Part shown: positions 42,224 to 49,554 of the stretch, one piece after another
How positions within the stretch are numbered: position 1 is the first letter of the stretch
Layout: every line of letters begins with the position of its first letter
Source of the DNA: a virus
Strand: one strand, 5' to 3'
Virus record (IMG/VR): IMGVR_UViG_3300011116_001125
Coordinates: 1-64,000 of that record
DNA: 64,000 bases
Made by a program: the position numbers and the translations under genes
Notes under the pieces: generated by a model
What the model saw: the letters and a program-made list of their open reading frames with translations, nothing else
The model's database searches: none
Told to the model about the DNA's origin: nothing

Positions 42224-42553
42224 ATGGACTTTGGTGAGCAGTTCGATGAACACTTTGCAAAATTGCAAATTAAGGAAATTCCGTATGGTGGTTTGACGCT
42301 ACGCCCACCGATGCACTGCACGGATGGCAGTACGTTCAGCATACAGGCTTCTGCTGTGCATTACTGCTCACCAAAGAACAACACTGGCCCCTATACTCAC
42401 TACGAAGTTGGATTTCCACAAGACGCCAAAGGTGATGCTTTACAGGAGCCGTTGTTAGCTGAGTATGGTGACTACCCCGTATACGGATATGTGCCAAAAG
42501 AGGTTATTATTCAAATACTTGAAAATCACGGAGGACTGACCAATGCCCATTGA
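42224..42553 (+). CDS. Small protein, 109 aa
   Basis: Pro/Tyr/Gly-rich α/β protein (LTLRPPMHCTDGSTFSIQAS, then NNTGPYTHYEVGFP). Overlaps the next gene by 11 bases. Function unknown. Confidence 0.5.
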   Translation: MDFGEQFDEHFAKLQIKEIPYGGLTLRPPMHCTDGSTFSIQASAVHYCSPKNNTGPYTHYEVGFPQDAKGDALQEPLLAEYGDYPVYGYVPKEVIIQILENHGGLTNAH

Positions 42554-42755
42554 AATACACCACCTACGAGCCAGTTTGCTGACCACAAATGGCTGTGAAA
42601 TGCACGCTCGTTTTATGCCCAATGACCTTGAACTTTGCCTACGCGGCGACTTCAATTTTACGTGGTCTTACGGCGTAGAGGATATCGAAGAAACGATTGA
42701 GTTTTTGTTGCACATGAAAAGTTTATTGCAAACGCGCAAGCAGAAGGAGGCTTAA
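42543..42755 (+). CDS. Small protein, 70 aa
   Basis: MPIEIHHLRASLLTTNGCEM with a Phe/Glu-rich C-terminal helix. Directly joined to the next gene. Function unknown. Confidence 0.5.
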   Translation: MPIEIHHLRASLLTTNGCEMHARFMPNDLELCLRGDFNFTWSYGVEDIEETIEFLLHMKSLLQTRKQKEA

Positions 42756-43049
42756 ATGGGAGCGCAGGAGTTTGTAGTATCGCGTAAAAAAGCAGGTCAA
42801 ACCGCCAGTGAGGCGTTTAGTGACGCCCGTGCCGGAGCTTTGTACGATTACGGGCACCGAGGCTATACAGGCACGATAGCTGAAAAAGCAGCTTTTAAGA
42901 TGTTACCAGTGGTAGAAGGCAAAACCGCTGAAGAGAGTGCTTGGCACTACTTGGATGAGGACCACCCCGCCATACGCGATAAATGGGGTCCGGCGGGATG
43001 TATTGAGGCCGAGGATAAGTACGTGTTCTTTGGGTGGGCCTCGGCGTAG
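42756..43049 (+). CDS. Conserved small phage protein, 97 aa
   Basis: Contains YDYGHRGYTGTIAEKAAF and a WASA C-terminus, a pattern known in small proteins of many unrelated phages; function unknown. It starts right after the previous stop. Ends just before a TTGTC-type promoter. Confidence 0.55.
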   Translation: MGAQEFVVSRKKAGQTASEAFSDARAGALYDYGHRGYTGTIAEKAAFKMLPVVEGKTAEESAWHYLDEDHPAIRDKWGPAGCIEAEDKYVFFGWASA

Positions 43050-43078
43050 TTGTCTTAACCTGCTCATGTTTTACTGTT
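43050..43078 (+). promoter_or_regulatory. TTGTC-type promoter, leader cassette 2
   Basis: TTGTCT, 17 bp, ACTGTT, with TATGGC and AGAAAGGAG downstream at the same relative positions as in cassettes 1 and 3. Confidence 0.55.
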
Positions 43079-43112
43079 AAACTATGGCTACTAGCAGAAA
43101 GGAGTGCGCCAT

Positions 43113-43568
43113 ATGACTATTTATCCACAGACCCAACAAGAAGTCTTTGATACTGTTGCTACCCATCTTTTCAAGCAGGGGATGCAAAGCCGTGGTAACG
43201 ATGGTTGTGCGTATCGCGCCATTGCAAACATCAACAACCAAGAAGTTGTGCTCAAATGCGCGGTCGGTGCGCTTATACCCGACCATCTGTATACCGAAAG
43301 CATGGAAGGTGAGAGCGTCCATGGCTTGCTCAGTAGTTTTGATAAAAGCACAGATGTGCCTACCGAGGCTGAGCAAGAGCTCTACGAGTTTCTAGCCGAC
43401 CATGAAGATCTGCTTACTGCTTTGCAAGAAGCTCACGACCACAAAATGGAGCATAGTTTAGGCGTCAATGACCATAGTTTCCTTGCAACCATGTTAGCCA
43501 TCGCGCACCGCTTCGGCCTTAATGAAATCGCCTTACGTGCGGCGCATCAGGCTTATATCAAAGGGTAG
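43113..43568 (+). CDS. Paralogous pair member 1, 151 aa
   Basis: MTIYPQTQQEVFDTVATHLF, then KCAVGALIPDHLYTESMEGE: the same layout as the next gene (43631). The ATG at 43113 is chosen over the GTG at 43104 by leader position. Mostly helical, with a conserved CAVGxxIPDxxYTxxMEG core. Function unknown; the pair has identical promoter/leader cassettes. Confidence 0.6.
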   Translation: MTIYPQTQQEVFDTVATHLFKQGMQSRGNDGCAYRAIANINNQEVVLKCAVGALIPDHLYTESMEGESVHGLLSSFDKSTDVPTEAEQELYEFLADHEDLLTALQEAHDHKMEHSLGVNDHSFLATMLAIAHRFGLNEIALRAAHQAYIKG

Positions 43569-43570
43569 GG

Positions 43571-43599
43571 TTGTCACTATTAAGTCCTACCTTACACTG
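43571..43599 (+). promoter_or_regulatory. TTGTC-type promoter, leader cassette 3
   Basis: TTGTCA, 17 bp, ACACTG, followed by TATGGCACTTGTAGAAAGGA, almost identical to cassette 1. It starts two bases after the upstream stop. Confidence 0.55.
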
Positions 43600-43630
43600 T
43601 AGTTATGGCACTTGTAGAAAGGAGTTAGCC

Positions 43631-44068
43631 ATGAACACACAGCAAGTATTCAACCGAGTTGTCACACATCTTTATACGCAAAAGCGTCGTAGCTATGGCG
43701 ATCTGCCTGAAAGCGAAAATGTTGGTTATAACGGGTGTCTGTACCGTGGGCCAGATAACACGAAATGTGCTGTCGGCATTTTTATTCCTGACCAAAACTA
43801 CACTACCGAAATGGAGGGTAAGGGTGCCACCGAGCTCTTTGAAACGTTTGGCGATAGATTGCCCAAGTACCTCGCTAACAGTGTTCCTTTGTTAGAAAGT
43901 TTGCAACAAGTTCATGACAACATGGCCGACCTTGAAGATGCGTATCACGGAACTGTGAATTATGGTGCGCGTAACCAACTTATGAGTAGTCTTTTGCATG
44001 TATGCAGAATGTACGATCTTGACGATGAAGTTGTATGGAAACACCATCACCAAAAACAGGAGGCATGA
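43631..44068 (+). CDS. Paralogous pair member 2, 145 aa
   Basis: MNTQQVFNRVVTHLYTQKRR, NGCLYRGPDNTKCAVGIFIP and DQNYTTEMEGKGATELFETF align with the product at 43113. The C-termini are more divergent. Gene duplicated together with its promoter. Function unknown. Confidence 0.6.
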   Translation: MNTQQVFNRVVTHLYTQKRRSYGDLPESENVGYNGCLYRGPDNTKCAVGIFIPDQNYTTEMEGKGATELFETFGDRLPKYLANSVPLLESLQQVHDNMADLEDAYHGTVNYGARNQLMSSLLHVCRMYDLDDEVVWKHHHQKQEA

Positions 44069-44476
44069 ATGGGTTTAGATATGTACGCATGGTCAGTGTT
44101 GAACGTTGAAATCCCCGCCGATATGCAGGTAGACCCCACCGAAGAACAGATGGAGTTATGGCATGAGGATGGCGGTATGCAAGAAATCTGGTATTGGCGC
44201 AAACACCACGACCTCCACGGTTGGATGGAAAAGTTGTACAGAGAAAAAGGCGGCAAAGACCCTAATTTCAACTGCAACTATGTACGCCTCACCGAAGAAG
44301 ACCTAAAACGGCTAGAGGAGGATTTGTTAAAGGATAAGTTGCCACCGACCAAGGGGTTCTTTTTTGGCAACAATCCGCCCAACGCCGAAAGTATCGAAGA
44401 CGACAAGCGGTTCCTGCAACGGGCACGCGAAGAACTAAGCCACGGGCACGCCGTGTTCTACAGCAGTTGGTGGTAG
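44069..44476 (+). CDS. Conserved phage protein, MGLDMYAW type, 135 aa
   Basis: Starts MGLDMYAWSVLNVEIPADMQ, with WYWRKHHDLHGWMEKLYREK and a C-terminal HGHAVFYSSWW. The pattern (MGLDM, WRKH-x-x-LHGWM, SSWW) is that of a widespread phage protein of unknown function that is sometimes misannotated by chance matches. Confidence 0.65.
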   Translation: MGLDMYAWSVLNVEIPADMQVDPTEEQMELWHEDGGMQEIWYWRKHHDLHGWMEKLYREKGGKDPNFNCNYVRLTEEDLKRLEEDLLKDKLPPTKGFFFGNNPPNAESIEDDKRFLQRAREELSHGHAVFYSSWW

Positions 44477-44547
44477 GATTAAATCAGAGGCGCTCAGAGG
44501 CTTTTGTTTGTGGTGGCGGGTAGGGTACCCAAGGCCCATGGACAATG

Positions 44548-44568
44548 GCCTCTGAGGGGCTTTATTTT
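44548..44568 (+). terminator. Terminator-like hairpin
   Basis: A short stem GCCTC / GGGGC is followed by TTTATTTT; an alternative longer pairing joins CTCAGAGGC (44493) with GCCTCTGAG (44548). In the 106-bp gap before the methyltransferase gene. Confidence 0.5.
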
Positions 44569-44582
44569 AACAGGAGGTACGC

Positions 44583-45185
44583 GTGAGTAATGGTAACGTC
44601 TTTATTGACATTTACAAAAACAATCGTTGGGAAGACGGCGGCTCGGGTATCGGGTCGGCGGTGACGTATAGCCGTAAGTACATTGATTACGTCAAACCCC
44701 TGATAAAAGGGAAAAAGGTACTCGACCTCGGGTGCGGCGATTTTAGAATTGGTGCAGAGTTGCATGCAGAGGCCGCTGAATACGTAGCCGTAGACGTAGT
44801 GAGTGGGTTGTTCACTGTTCCTGACGAAGTAAAATTCATTGTGGCAGATTTTTCTGCGCAGGGGGTTATCGGGCAAGTGTTCATGGCCCATGGACCTTTT
44901 GATGTTGTTTTGTTGAAAGACGTGCTGATGCACTGGTCCGACGAAGAGATCAAACCCTTCGCACAGGAGCTCGCCACTCTGCCTTGGAAAACGCTACTTG
45001 TGGCGAACAAGTACAAATACGTCCGCAAGCCGGAGTACAACGGTCGCCCACGCAACCCCAGAGCAAACAAGTATAGCATGAGTCCATTACCCTGCGACCA
45101 CGAAAGCCTTGCCGCACTCCAGCTGAAACCCGTGCTCTACTACCCATCCGTATCGTGCGTACAACTCGCGCGGCAGGATAAATAG
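44583..45185 (+). CDS. Class I SAM-dependent methyltransferase
   Basis: 200 residues. GTG start behind CAGGAGGTACGC. Motif I is KVLDLGCGDFRIG (about residues 45-57), the acidic end of strand 2 is AVDVVSG, and motif IV region FDVVLLKDVLMHWSD. The set is of a small-molecule or general Rossmann methyltransferase, not of a classical DNA methylase (no DPPY/NPPF). Substrate unknown. Confidence 0.8.
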   Translation: MSNGNVFIDIYKNNRWEDGGSGIGSAVTYSRKYIDYVKPLIKGKKVLDLGCGDFRIGAELHAEAAEYVAVDVVSGLFTVPDEVKFIVADFSAQGVIGQVFMAHGPFDVVLLKDVLMHWSDEEIKPFAQELATLPWKTLLVANKYKYVRKPEYNGRPRNPRANKYSMSPLPCDHESLAALQLKPVLYYPSVSCVQLARQDK

Positions 45186-45189
45186 GGGG

Positions 45190-45218
45190 TTGTCCATTAA
45201 CCATCTGGCAATACAGTG
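45190..45218 (+). promoter_or_regulatory. TTGTC-type promoter, leader cassette 4
   Basis: TTGTCC, 17 bp, ACAGTG, with TATTGGC and CAGAAAGGG at the corresponding downstream places. Confidence 0.5.
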
Positions 45219-45251
45219 TGTGTATTGGCAAGCCACAGAAAGGGCAGAGCA

Positions 45252-45353
45252 ATGGACTTACTAGCTGACATTTGGGTTATCTACATCACGTATGCGCCAT
45301 GGGTATTCATCATCGGGGCCGCCATGCTGATTACTTGGGTAACGGAGTGGTGA
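45252..45353 (+). CDS. Mini membrane protein, 33 aa
   Basis: MDLLADIWVIYITYAPWVFI then IGAAMLITWVTEW: one long hydrophobic helix with acidic ends. Behind AGAAAGGGCAGAGC and leader cassette 4. Next start is two bases after its stop. Confidence 0.55.
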   Translation: MDLLADIWVIYITYAPWVFIIGAAMLITWVTEW

Positions 45354-45354
45354 A

Positions 45355-45537
45355 ATGGTTACCTATCATCGCGAAGCCGACGGTGTGTATACGGTCACCA
45401 AACACGGGGCCGTCTACGCTTGGGTGAACTACAGCCGACCACGGAAGCAATGGCGGCTTGTGACGGTTAAGGGGCGGCTGACCTTTTACCTTTCGCTAAC
45501 AGGGGCAATTCAGGCCGTTGAAAGGGCCGATGTATAG
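45355..45537 (+). CDS. Small basic β-protein, 60 aa
   Basis: MVTYHREADGVYTVTKHGAV with further β-strands and a C-terminal helix. Last gene of the early/accessory region. Function unknown. Confidence 0.5.
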   Translation: MVTYHREADGVYTVTKHGAVYAWVNYSRPRKQWRLVTVKGRLTFYLSLTGAIQAVERADV

Positions 45538-45750
45538 TTTTCCTTATAGGGTCTTAATGATATTAGAGTAAGTTATTGAAAAACAATAAGATAAAATTAT
45601 AGGGATGGCAAAGGACGTTTTTTGGTTTGTGTTTTATCGTCCATTTTCCAGTATCTGAGTATCTTTGTTTAGTTTCAATGGGTTAGTCCAGTATCTATAT
45701 CATATCTCATTTATCAGGTTTCATTGTCTGTTATTTAGTCAGTTTTAGTT

Positions 45751-45776
45751 CACTTTTTCGCCCCCCGCGCGCGCGT
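45751..45776 (-). repeat. 26-bp GC-rich element, right copy (inverted)
   Basis: The reverse complement matches 24182-24207 at 25 of 26 positions. It points left, towards the other copy, so that the two enclose the early region of about 21.5 kb. Confidence 0.75.
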
Positions 45777-45844
45777 ACCCCTCTTCTTCAAAATTTTTTT
45801 CATAACCCCTACCCCCCCCCTATTAAGAAAAGTCCGAAGCAGGG

Positions 45845-45873
45845 TTGTCTTTGGTCGGCGGGAGCGCCATTGT
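45845..45873 (+). promoter_or_regulatory. Candidate promoter before terminase genes
   Basis: TTGTCT, 17 bp, CATTGT, 25 bp upstream of the small-terminase ATG. It shares the -35 of the other TTGTC promoters. Confidence 0.45.
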
Positions 45874-45898
45874 AGGCGCACATCGTCGGAGAAAGCGG

Positions 45899-46534
45899 AT
45901 GCCAAAAGGCCAATACGATCGTAAATTAGCGAAGGCTCGTCACGGTAAACCTCTTGCGGCTATGCCCTACGACCACATCGATGTTCAACGGATTAAGCCC
46001 GTAGTTAACCCTCTACATGAAAAGGGCTTGACACAAAGGCAGGAAAAGTTCTGCAAGCTCTACGCTACCGAAAACTACACGGTGAGCGAATGCGTGGTGA
46101 TGGCAGGGTATAGCACCGACCAGAACGCCGTATGGTCTATGGGAAGCAAACTGCTCAACGGGCGGGACTACCCGAATGTGGTGGCCCGTATCCGTGAGCT
46201 CAAGCAGGAGATGGCGGGTAAGTACGAGGTAAACTTTGATAACCACGTAAGGAGGCTAGCGGAGATCCGAGACGCCGCTGTGGCTACGGGCAACTATGCC
46301 GCCGCTGTAACTGCTGAAAAGGCTCGAGGACAAGCTGCGGGGCTCTACGTAACGAGGCAGGAAATTCTCGTTGGCAAAATAGATCAGATGTCCAAGGAAG
46401 AGCTTATTGAAGAGATAGCCAAGCTGAACAAAGAATATCCCGCATTGATAGAGCTCAGCGCTAACCCCGTATTGGAACTCACTGCAAATGACGCCAGAAG
46501 CAAGGTTGTGGAACCTAGTAAAAGAAAAGACTGA
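45899..46534 (+). CDS. terS: Terminase small subunit
   Basis: 211 residues from the ATG at 45899 behind GGAGAAAGCGG. GLTQRQEKFCKLYATENYTV and VMAGYSTDQNAVWSMGSKLL, then RIRELKQEM, form the DNA-binding domain of the Terminase_2 type that recognises the packaging site. The C-terminal half is a helical oligomerisation region. Upstream of a nuclease gene and of TerL by 1.5 kb. Confidence 0.85.
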   Translation: MPKGQYDRKLAKARHGKPLAAMPYDHIDVQRIKPVVNPLHEKGLTQRQEKFCKLYATENYTVSECVVMAGYSTDQNAVWSMGSKLLNGRDYPNVVARIRELKQEMAGKYEVNFDNHVRRLAEIRDAAVATGNYAAAVTAEKARGQAAGLYVTRQEILVGKIDQMSKEELIEEIAKLNKEYPALIELSANPVLELTANDARSKVVEPSKRKD

Positions 46535-46904
46535 ACGGCTTGTTGAATGGACAAGGATTGAGGCGCGTGTTGGGGCAGGAATACCCGACTTAAACGGGGT
46601 TCTTTGCATAGATGCAAGCAAAGAGGTCTGGTTGGAGCTTAAGGTTTGCAAGACAAAACGCTTCTCAGTTAAAAACCTCTGGCGTCCTGCCCAAATTGCT
46701 TGGCAGACAAAGCGTAGCCGCAGACTAAGTAATGTTTTCAACTTGGTCAGCCATCCGTCCGGAGGGGTTTTTTATATTTATTCAGCCGCCAAACTGCAGA
46801 AATTAGTGGAGGAAGGTCCGTTGTCCGTGGTCCCAGACCTGACGATGCACGGTAAAATTGACGTGGCGATGATGCTTGATTATATACAATCCGTGGCCGA
46901 TTGA
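46488..46904 (+). CDS. PD-(D/E)xK nuclease, VRR-NUC-like
   Basis: 138 residues. RIEARVGAGIPDLNGVLCID and VWLELKVCK give the G-x-PD...ELK core of VRR-NUC/Holliday junction resolvase-type nucleases; a Gln-containing helix (RPAQIAWQTK) follows as in VRR-NUC. Such enzymes resolve branched DNA before packaging. Overlaps TerS by 47 bases, so translation is probably coupled. Confidence 0.8.
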   Translation: MTPEARLWNLVKEKTERLVEWTRIEARVGAGIPDLNGVLCIDASKEVWLELKVCKTKRFSVKNLWRPAQIAWQTKRSRRLSNVFNLVSHPSGGVFYIYSAAKLQKLVEEGPLSVVPDLTMHGKIDVAMMLDYIQSVAD

Positions 46905-47235
46905 CCAAGAACATTCGAATAATCCGCTATCGCCTGATGAGAAACATTCGAAAAAACCGCTATCCACTGATGAGTGGCTCTTCGCGCACGGTCATCGTCG
47001 CATCTTCCTCTGCTCATGTATCATGGTCCTCGTCTGATCGGATCGTCGTCTCGTCTTACTTTTCGTCAGGTGATCTTACTCATCGGCAGGTCGTCTGACC
47101 AGGTCTCTTGAGCTATGCACCAGACGCAGGTCAGCTATGCGTTTTTGTGGATGGTCTTTTGGCTGTCTGGTCCTAGAATGGTTTCCATGGTTGAGCAATG
47201 GTGCTTCGCCATAGACCACAGAAAGGGTCAACGTC
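46905..47235. other. Gene-free stretch with direct repeats and TCGTC-rich DNA
   Basis: 331 bp. Contains the tandem repeat at 46911-46974, a CCACT-GATG-AGTGG hairpin, a stretch rich in TCGTC words (46985-47100), a GGTCGTCTGACC inverted repeat and an AGAAAGGG ribosome site for the next gene. One 65-codon reading frame here looks like chance. Confidence 0.5.
46911..46974 (+). repeat. Tandem direct repeat, 31 bp, period 33
   Basis: Two copies (46911-46941 and 46944-46974) of a unit with the pattern ACATTCGAA-x-AA-x-CCGCTATC followed by CTGATGAG; 27 of 31 positions agree. Downstream of the nuclease gene; role unknown. Confidence 0.7.
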
Positions 47236-47739
47236 ATGCTTAATACTCAAAACACAACAAAGTCCTCCAAGGGTGTCAGCCTCGCAAAGTCAGCCAAAGC
47301 GCCAGTCGTTGCCAAAGAAACTGTTCCTGTCGTGTCACCTGCTCAGGCATTTGACCTCAGCAATGGTCACCCATTCACCAAAGCGTCGCTCGTCGCATGG
47401 TGTAATGCGAACGTCGGTGGATGGTCCATGGCGAACTTGGACAAGGTCAAGGTCACCGTTCTGCCGACCGTGAACACTTCGGGCAATCCGGACCTCTACA
47501 AGGGTCACAAGCTCCCGTTCGGTTATGGCAAGCTCGGCGGTTCCCGAGCATTTTATCAGGACGCTCTGCTCGCCGCTCCTACGCTCGGCGCGTTCATCAA
47601 AGCGGTCGCAGGCAAGCAAAAGGGATACAACGAGTTCTCCACGCCGCACACTGTCATCGCTCTGCTCAATGGCGGGTACGGTCCGCTCTGTCGGGCAGGA
47701 TACTTCGGCACCCCGTTCATCAGCCTCAGCGTCGCGTAA
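47236..47739 (+). CDS. Moron-like hypothetical protein, 167 aa
   Basis: Unrecognised. A Lys/Ala/Val-rich N-terminus (about 1-40), then an α/β core with NGHPFTKASLVAWCNANVGG, GYGKLGGSRAFYQDALLA and PHTVIALLNGGYG. Codons end mainly in C or G (CTC, GTC, GCG), unlike neighbours, and it has its own gap and terminator. This suggests recent acquisition. Function unknown. Confidence 0.65.
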   Translation: MLNTQNTTKSSKGVSLAKSAKAPVVAKETVPVVSPAQAFDLSNGHPFTKASLVAWCNANVGGWSMANLDKVKVTVLPTVNTSGNPDLYKGHKLPFGYGKLGGSRAFYQDALLAAPTLGAFIKAVAGKQKGYNEFSTPHTVIALLNGGYGPLCRAGYFGTPFISLSVA

Positions 47740-47767
47740 TTACCGCATCGCACAATAAGTTCGTCGG

Positions 47768-47797
47768 CCCGTGTTGCAATGCAACACGGGTCTTTTT
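47768..47797 (+). terminator. Strong rho-independent terminator
   Basis: A perfect 10-bp stem (CCCGTGTTGC / GCAACACGGG) with a 3-nt loop, followed by TCTTTTT. It ends the moron-like gene transcript before TerL. Confidence 0.9.
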
Positions 47798-48078
47798 GCG
47801 TCGCACCATGTTCGTCCGCGCGTCGTCCGCTGACGTTACGTAACTCTAGGTACCCTTGGTCCGCGCATCAAGATCAATCGTCCGACGAAGATCGCGACCC
47901 CCCCTTTTTAGGCCCCGCGTTTGCCACAACACCTAAAACCAGATTTTTCACAGTTCAATAGCAAAATTCAAAATTTATGACCCCCTAAATGAGAAAAGGG
48001 TCTTAAGGTACCCCGATTGCCGTATCGATATATATTTGTTAATGATCAGTGATCCATGGTTCGCGGACGAAAGGCCCC
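47798..48078. other. Gene-free leader of TerL
   Basis: 281 bp after the terminator. GC-rich first, with seven C followed by TTTTT (47898-47910), then AT-rich. A candidate promoter TTGCCG-N17-TAATGA lies at 48017-48045. No RNA gene was recognised. Confidence 0.4.
48017..48045 (+). promoter_or_regulatory. Candidate promoter for TerL-portal operon
   Basis: TTGCCG, 17 bp, TAATGA, 34 bp upstream of the TerL ATG. The AT-rich spacer favours it; hexamers are only moderate. Confidence 0.4.
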
Positions 48079-49554
48079 ATGCAGAATCTTGTAGCCCAAT
48101 TACAAAATGTGCCCCGCGAAAAGTTGGTGGAGCGTCTAAAGGCTGAGCAGCGGTTGGTGAAGCTAGCGCAGCAGGATAAGGCCCGTGATAATTTTCTAGA
48201 TTTTGTAAAGTTGGTTTGGCCCGGATTTATTGCGGGGCGGCACCATAAAATTGTGGCCGAGCATTTTGAGGCGATAGCAAAGGGTGAAACGCGCCGTTTG
48301 ATTATCAATATGCCGCCGCGCCATACAAAGTCTGAGTTTGCGAGTTATTTGTTTCCGGCGTGGATGGTGGGCAGGCGCCCCGAGTTAAAGATTATGCAGG
48401 CTACCCATACAGCGGACCTTTCAATACGGTTCGGGCGTAAGGTGAAAACCCTTATGGAAACCGAAGAGTATCGTAATGTGTTCGGGGTAAAGTTGCGTAG
48501 TGATAGTAAGGCTGCGTATCGGTGGGAAACTGATGGTGGCGGTGAATACTATGCGGCGGGTGTGGGCGGTAGTATCGCGGGCCGTGGCGCTGATCTGTTT
48601 ATCGTAGATGACCCGCATTCAGAACAAGATGCTATGAGTCCGGCGGCGTTGGAAAGTGCATGGGAATGGTACCAAGGTGGTCCGCGCCAACGTTTGCAAC
48701 CCGGAGGTGCAATCGTGGTGGTTATGACTCGGTGGTCCGAGCTTGACCTTACCGCCAAGTTGCTGAAGCAAAGTGCTATGGATGCAAAGGCCGATAAGTG
48801 GGAATTGGTAGAGTTTCCTGCTATTATGCCAAGTGGCGAACCTTTGTGGCCTGAGTTTTGGAAGTTGGAAGAGCTCGAGGGTGTTAAGGCCAGTATCCAA
48901 CTAAGCAAGTGGCAGGCGCAGTATATGCAAGCGCCAACGGCTGATACGAGTAGCATCATTAAACGGGGTTGGTGGCAGCGGTGGCAAACTGAAAAAATAC
49001 CCAAGCTGCAATACGTGATGCAAACATACGACACTGCTTTTCTTAAAACGCAAACGGCGGATTTTAGCGCCATACAAACGTGGGGCGTGTTTTATCCAAG
49101 CGAGGATAAAGGGCCGAACATCATATTGCTAGATGCTAAAAAGGGGCGGTGGGAATTTCCTGAGCTTAAGCGCATAGCATTGGAAGAGTATCAGTACTGG
49201 GAGCCCGAAACAGTATTGATTGAAAGTAAGGCGGCAGGTACGCCCCTAACCCAAGAGCTACGGTCCATGGGCATTCCTGTGGTTAACTTCAGCCCGAGTA
49301 GGGGTAACGATAAAATCAGTAGGGCAAATGCCGTGGCCCCGTTGTTTGAAAGCGGTATGGTCTGGGCACCCGAGGCCAGTTGGGCCGAGGAAGTGATAGA
49401 GGAATGTGCGGCCTTTCCTTTTGGCGAGCATGATGATATGGTAGACGCCATGACTCAGGCGCTTATGCGTTTTAGGCAGGGTGGATTTATAACTCACCCC
49501 GAGGATTACCAAGATAACTACGAGGGGCCTCCCTCTAATAGGGTATACTACTAA
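48079..49554 (+). CDS. terL: Terminase large subunit
   Basis: 491 residues from ATG 48079 behind GAAAGG. ATPase part: a Walker A-like loop NMPPRHTKS (about residues 77-85), ATHTADLSIRFGRKV, Walker B LFIVDDPHS, and a coupling motif MTRW. Nuclease part: YDTAFLKTQTADFSAIQTWG, VLIESKAAGTPL and GEHDDMVDAMTQAL carry the acidic RNase H-type triad. This drives genome packaging; the Terminase_6-type arrangement is common in podovirus-like aquatic phages. It ends flush with the portal gene. Confidence 0.95.
   Translation: MQNLVAQLQNVPREKLVERLKAEQRLVKLAQQDKARDNFLDFVKLVWPGFIAGRHHKIVAEHFEAIAKGETRRLIINMPPRHTKSEFASYLFPAWMVGRRPELKIMQATHTADLSIRFGRKVKTLMETEEYRNVFGVKLRSDSKAAYRWETDGGGEYYAAGVGGSIAGRGADLFIVDDPHSEQDAMSPAALESAWEWYQGGPRQRLQPGGAIVVVMTRWSELDLTAKLLKQSAMDAKADKWELVEFPAIMPSGEPLWPEFWKLEELEGVKASIQLSKWQAQYMQAPTADTSSIIKRGWWQRWQTEKIPKLQYVMQTYDTAFLKTQTADFSAIQTWGVFYPSEDKGPNIILLDAKKGRWEFPELKRIALEEYQYWEPETVLIESKAAGTPLTQELRSMGIPVVNFSPSRGNDKISRANAVAPLFESGMVWAPEASWAEEVIEECAAFPFGEHDDMVDAMTQALMRFRQGGFITHPEDYQDNYEGPPSNRVYY

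Larger units (their letters stand above)
45538..45898. other. Intergenic region between accessory and packaging genes
   Basis: 361 bp. A TTATTG/CAATAA hairpin (45573-45589), two TCCAGTATCT copies (45647 and 45687), T-rich DNA, the inverted 26-bp GC-rich element (45751-45776), runs of C (45808-45820) and a TTGTCT-N17-CATTGT promoter. Being upstream of terminase it could also hold a packaging start; nothing proves that. Confidence 0.5.

Noticed and set aside
46930-46960. Hammerhead-ribozyme-like words CTGATGAG and GAAAC
   Set aside because: There is no stem II between the two core boxes and no matching cleavage site; a by-product of the 33-bp repeat.
46901-47098. 65-codon frame after the nuclease gene
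   Set aside because: Begins with TTG, Ser/Arg-rich chance composition over the tandem repeat, without ribosome site.
47895-47912. Third copy of the GC-rich 26-bp element
   Set aside because: C7-T5 here has the blocks in a different order and lacks the CGAAAAAGTG part.
46905-48078. tRNA genes
   Set aside because: TTCGAA-like words occur, but no cloverleaf could be drawn here or in the other gaps.
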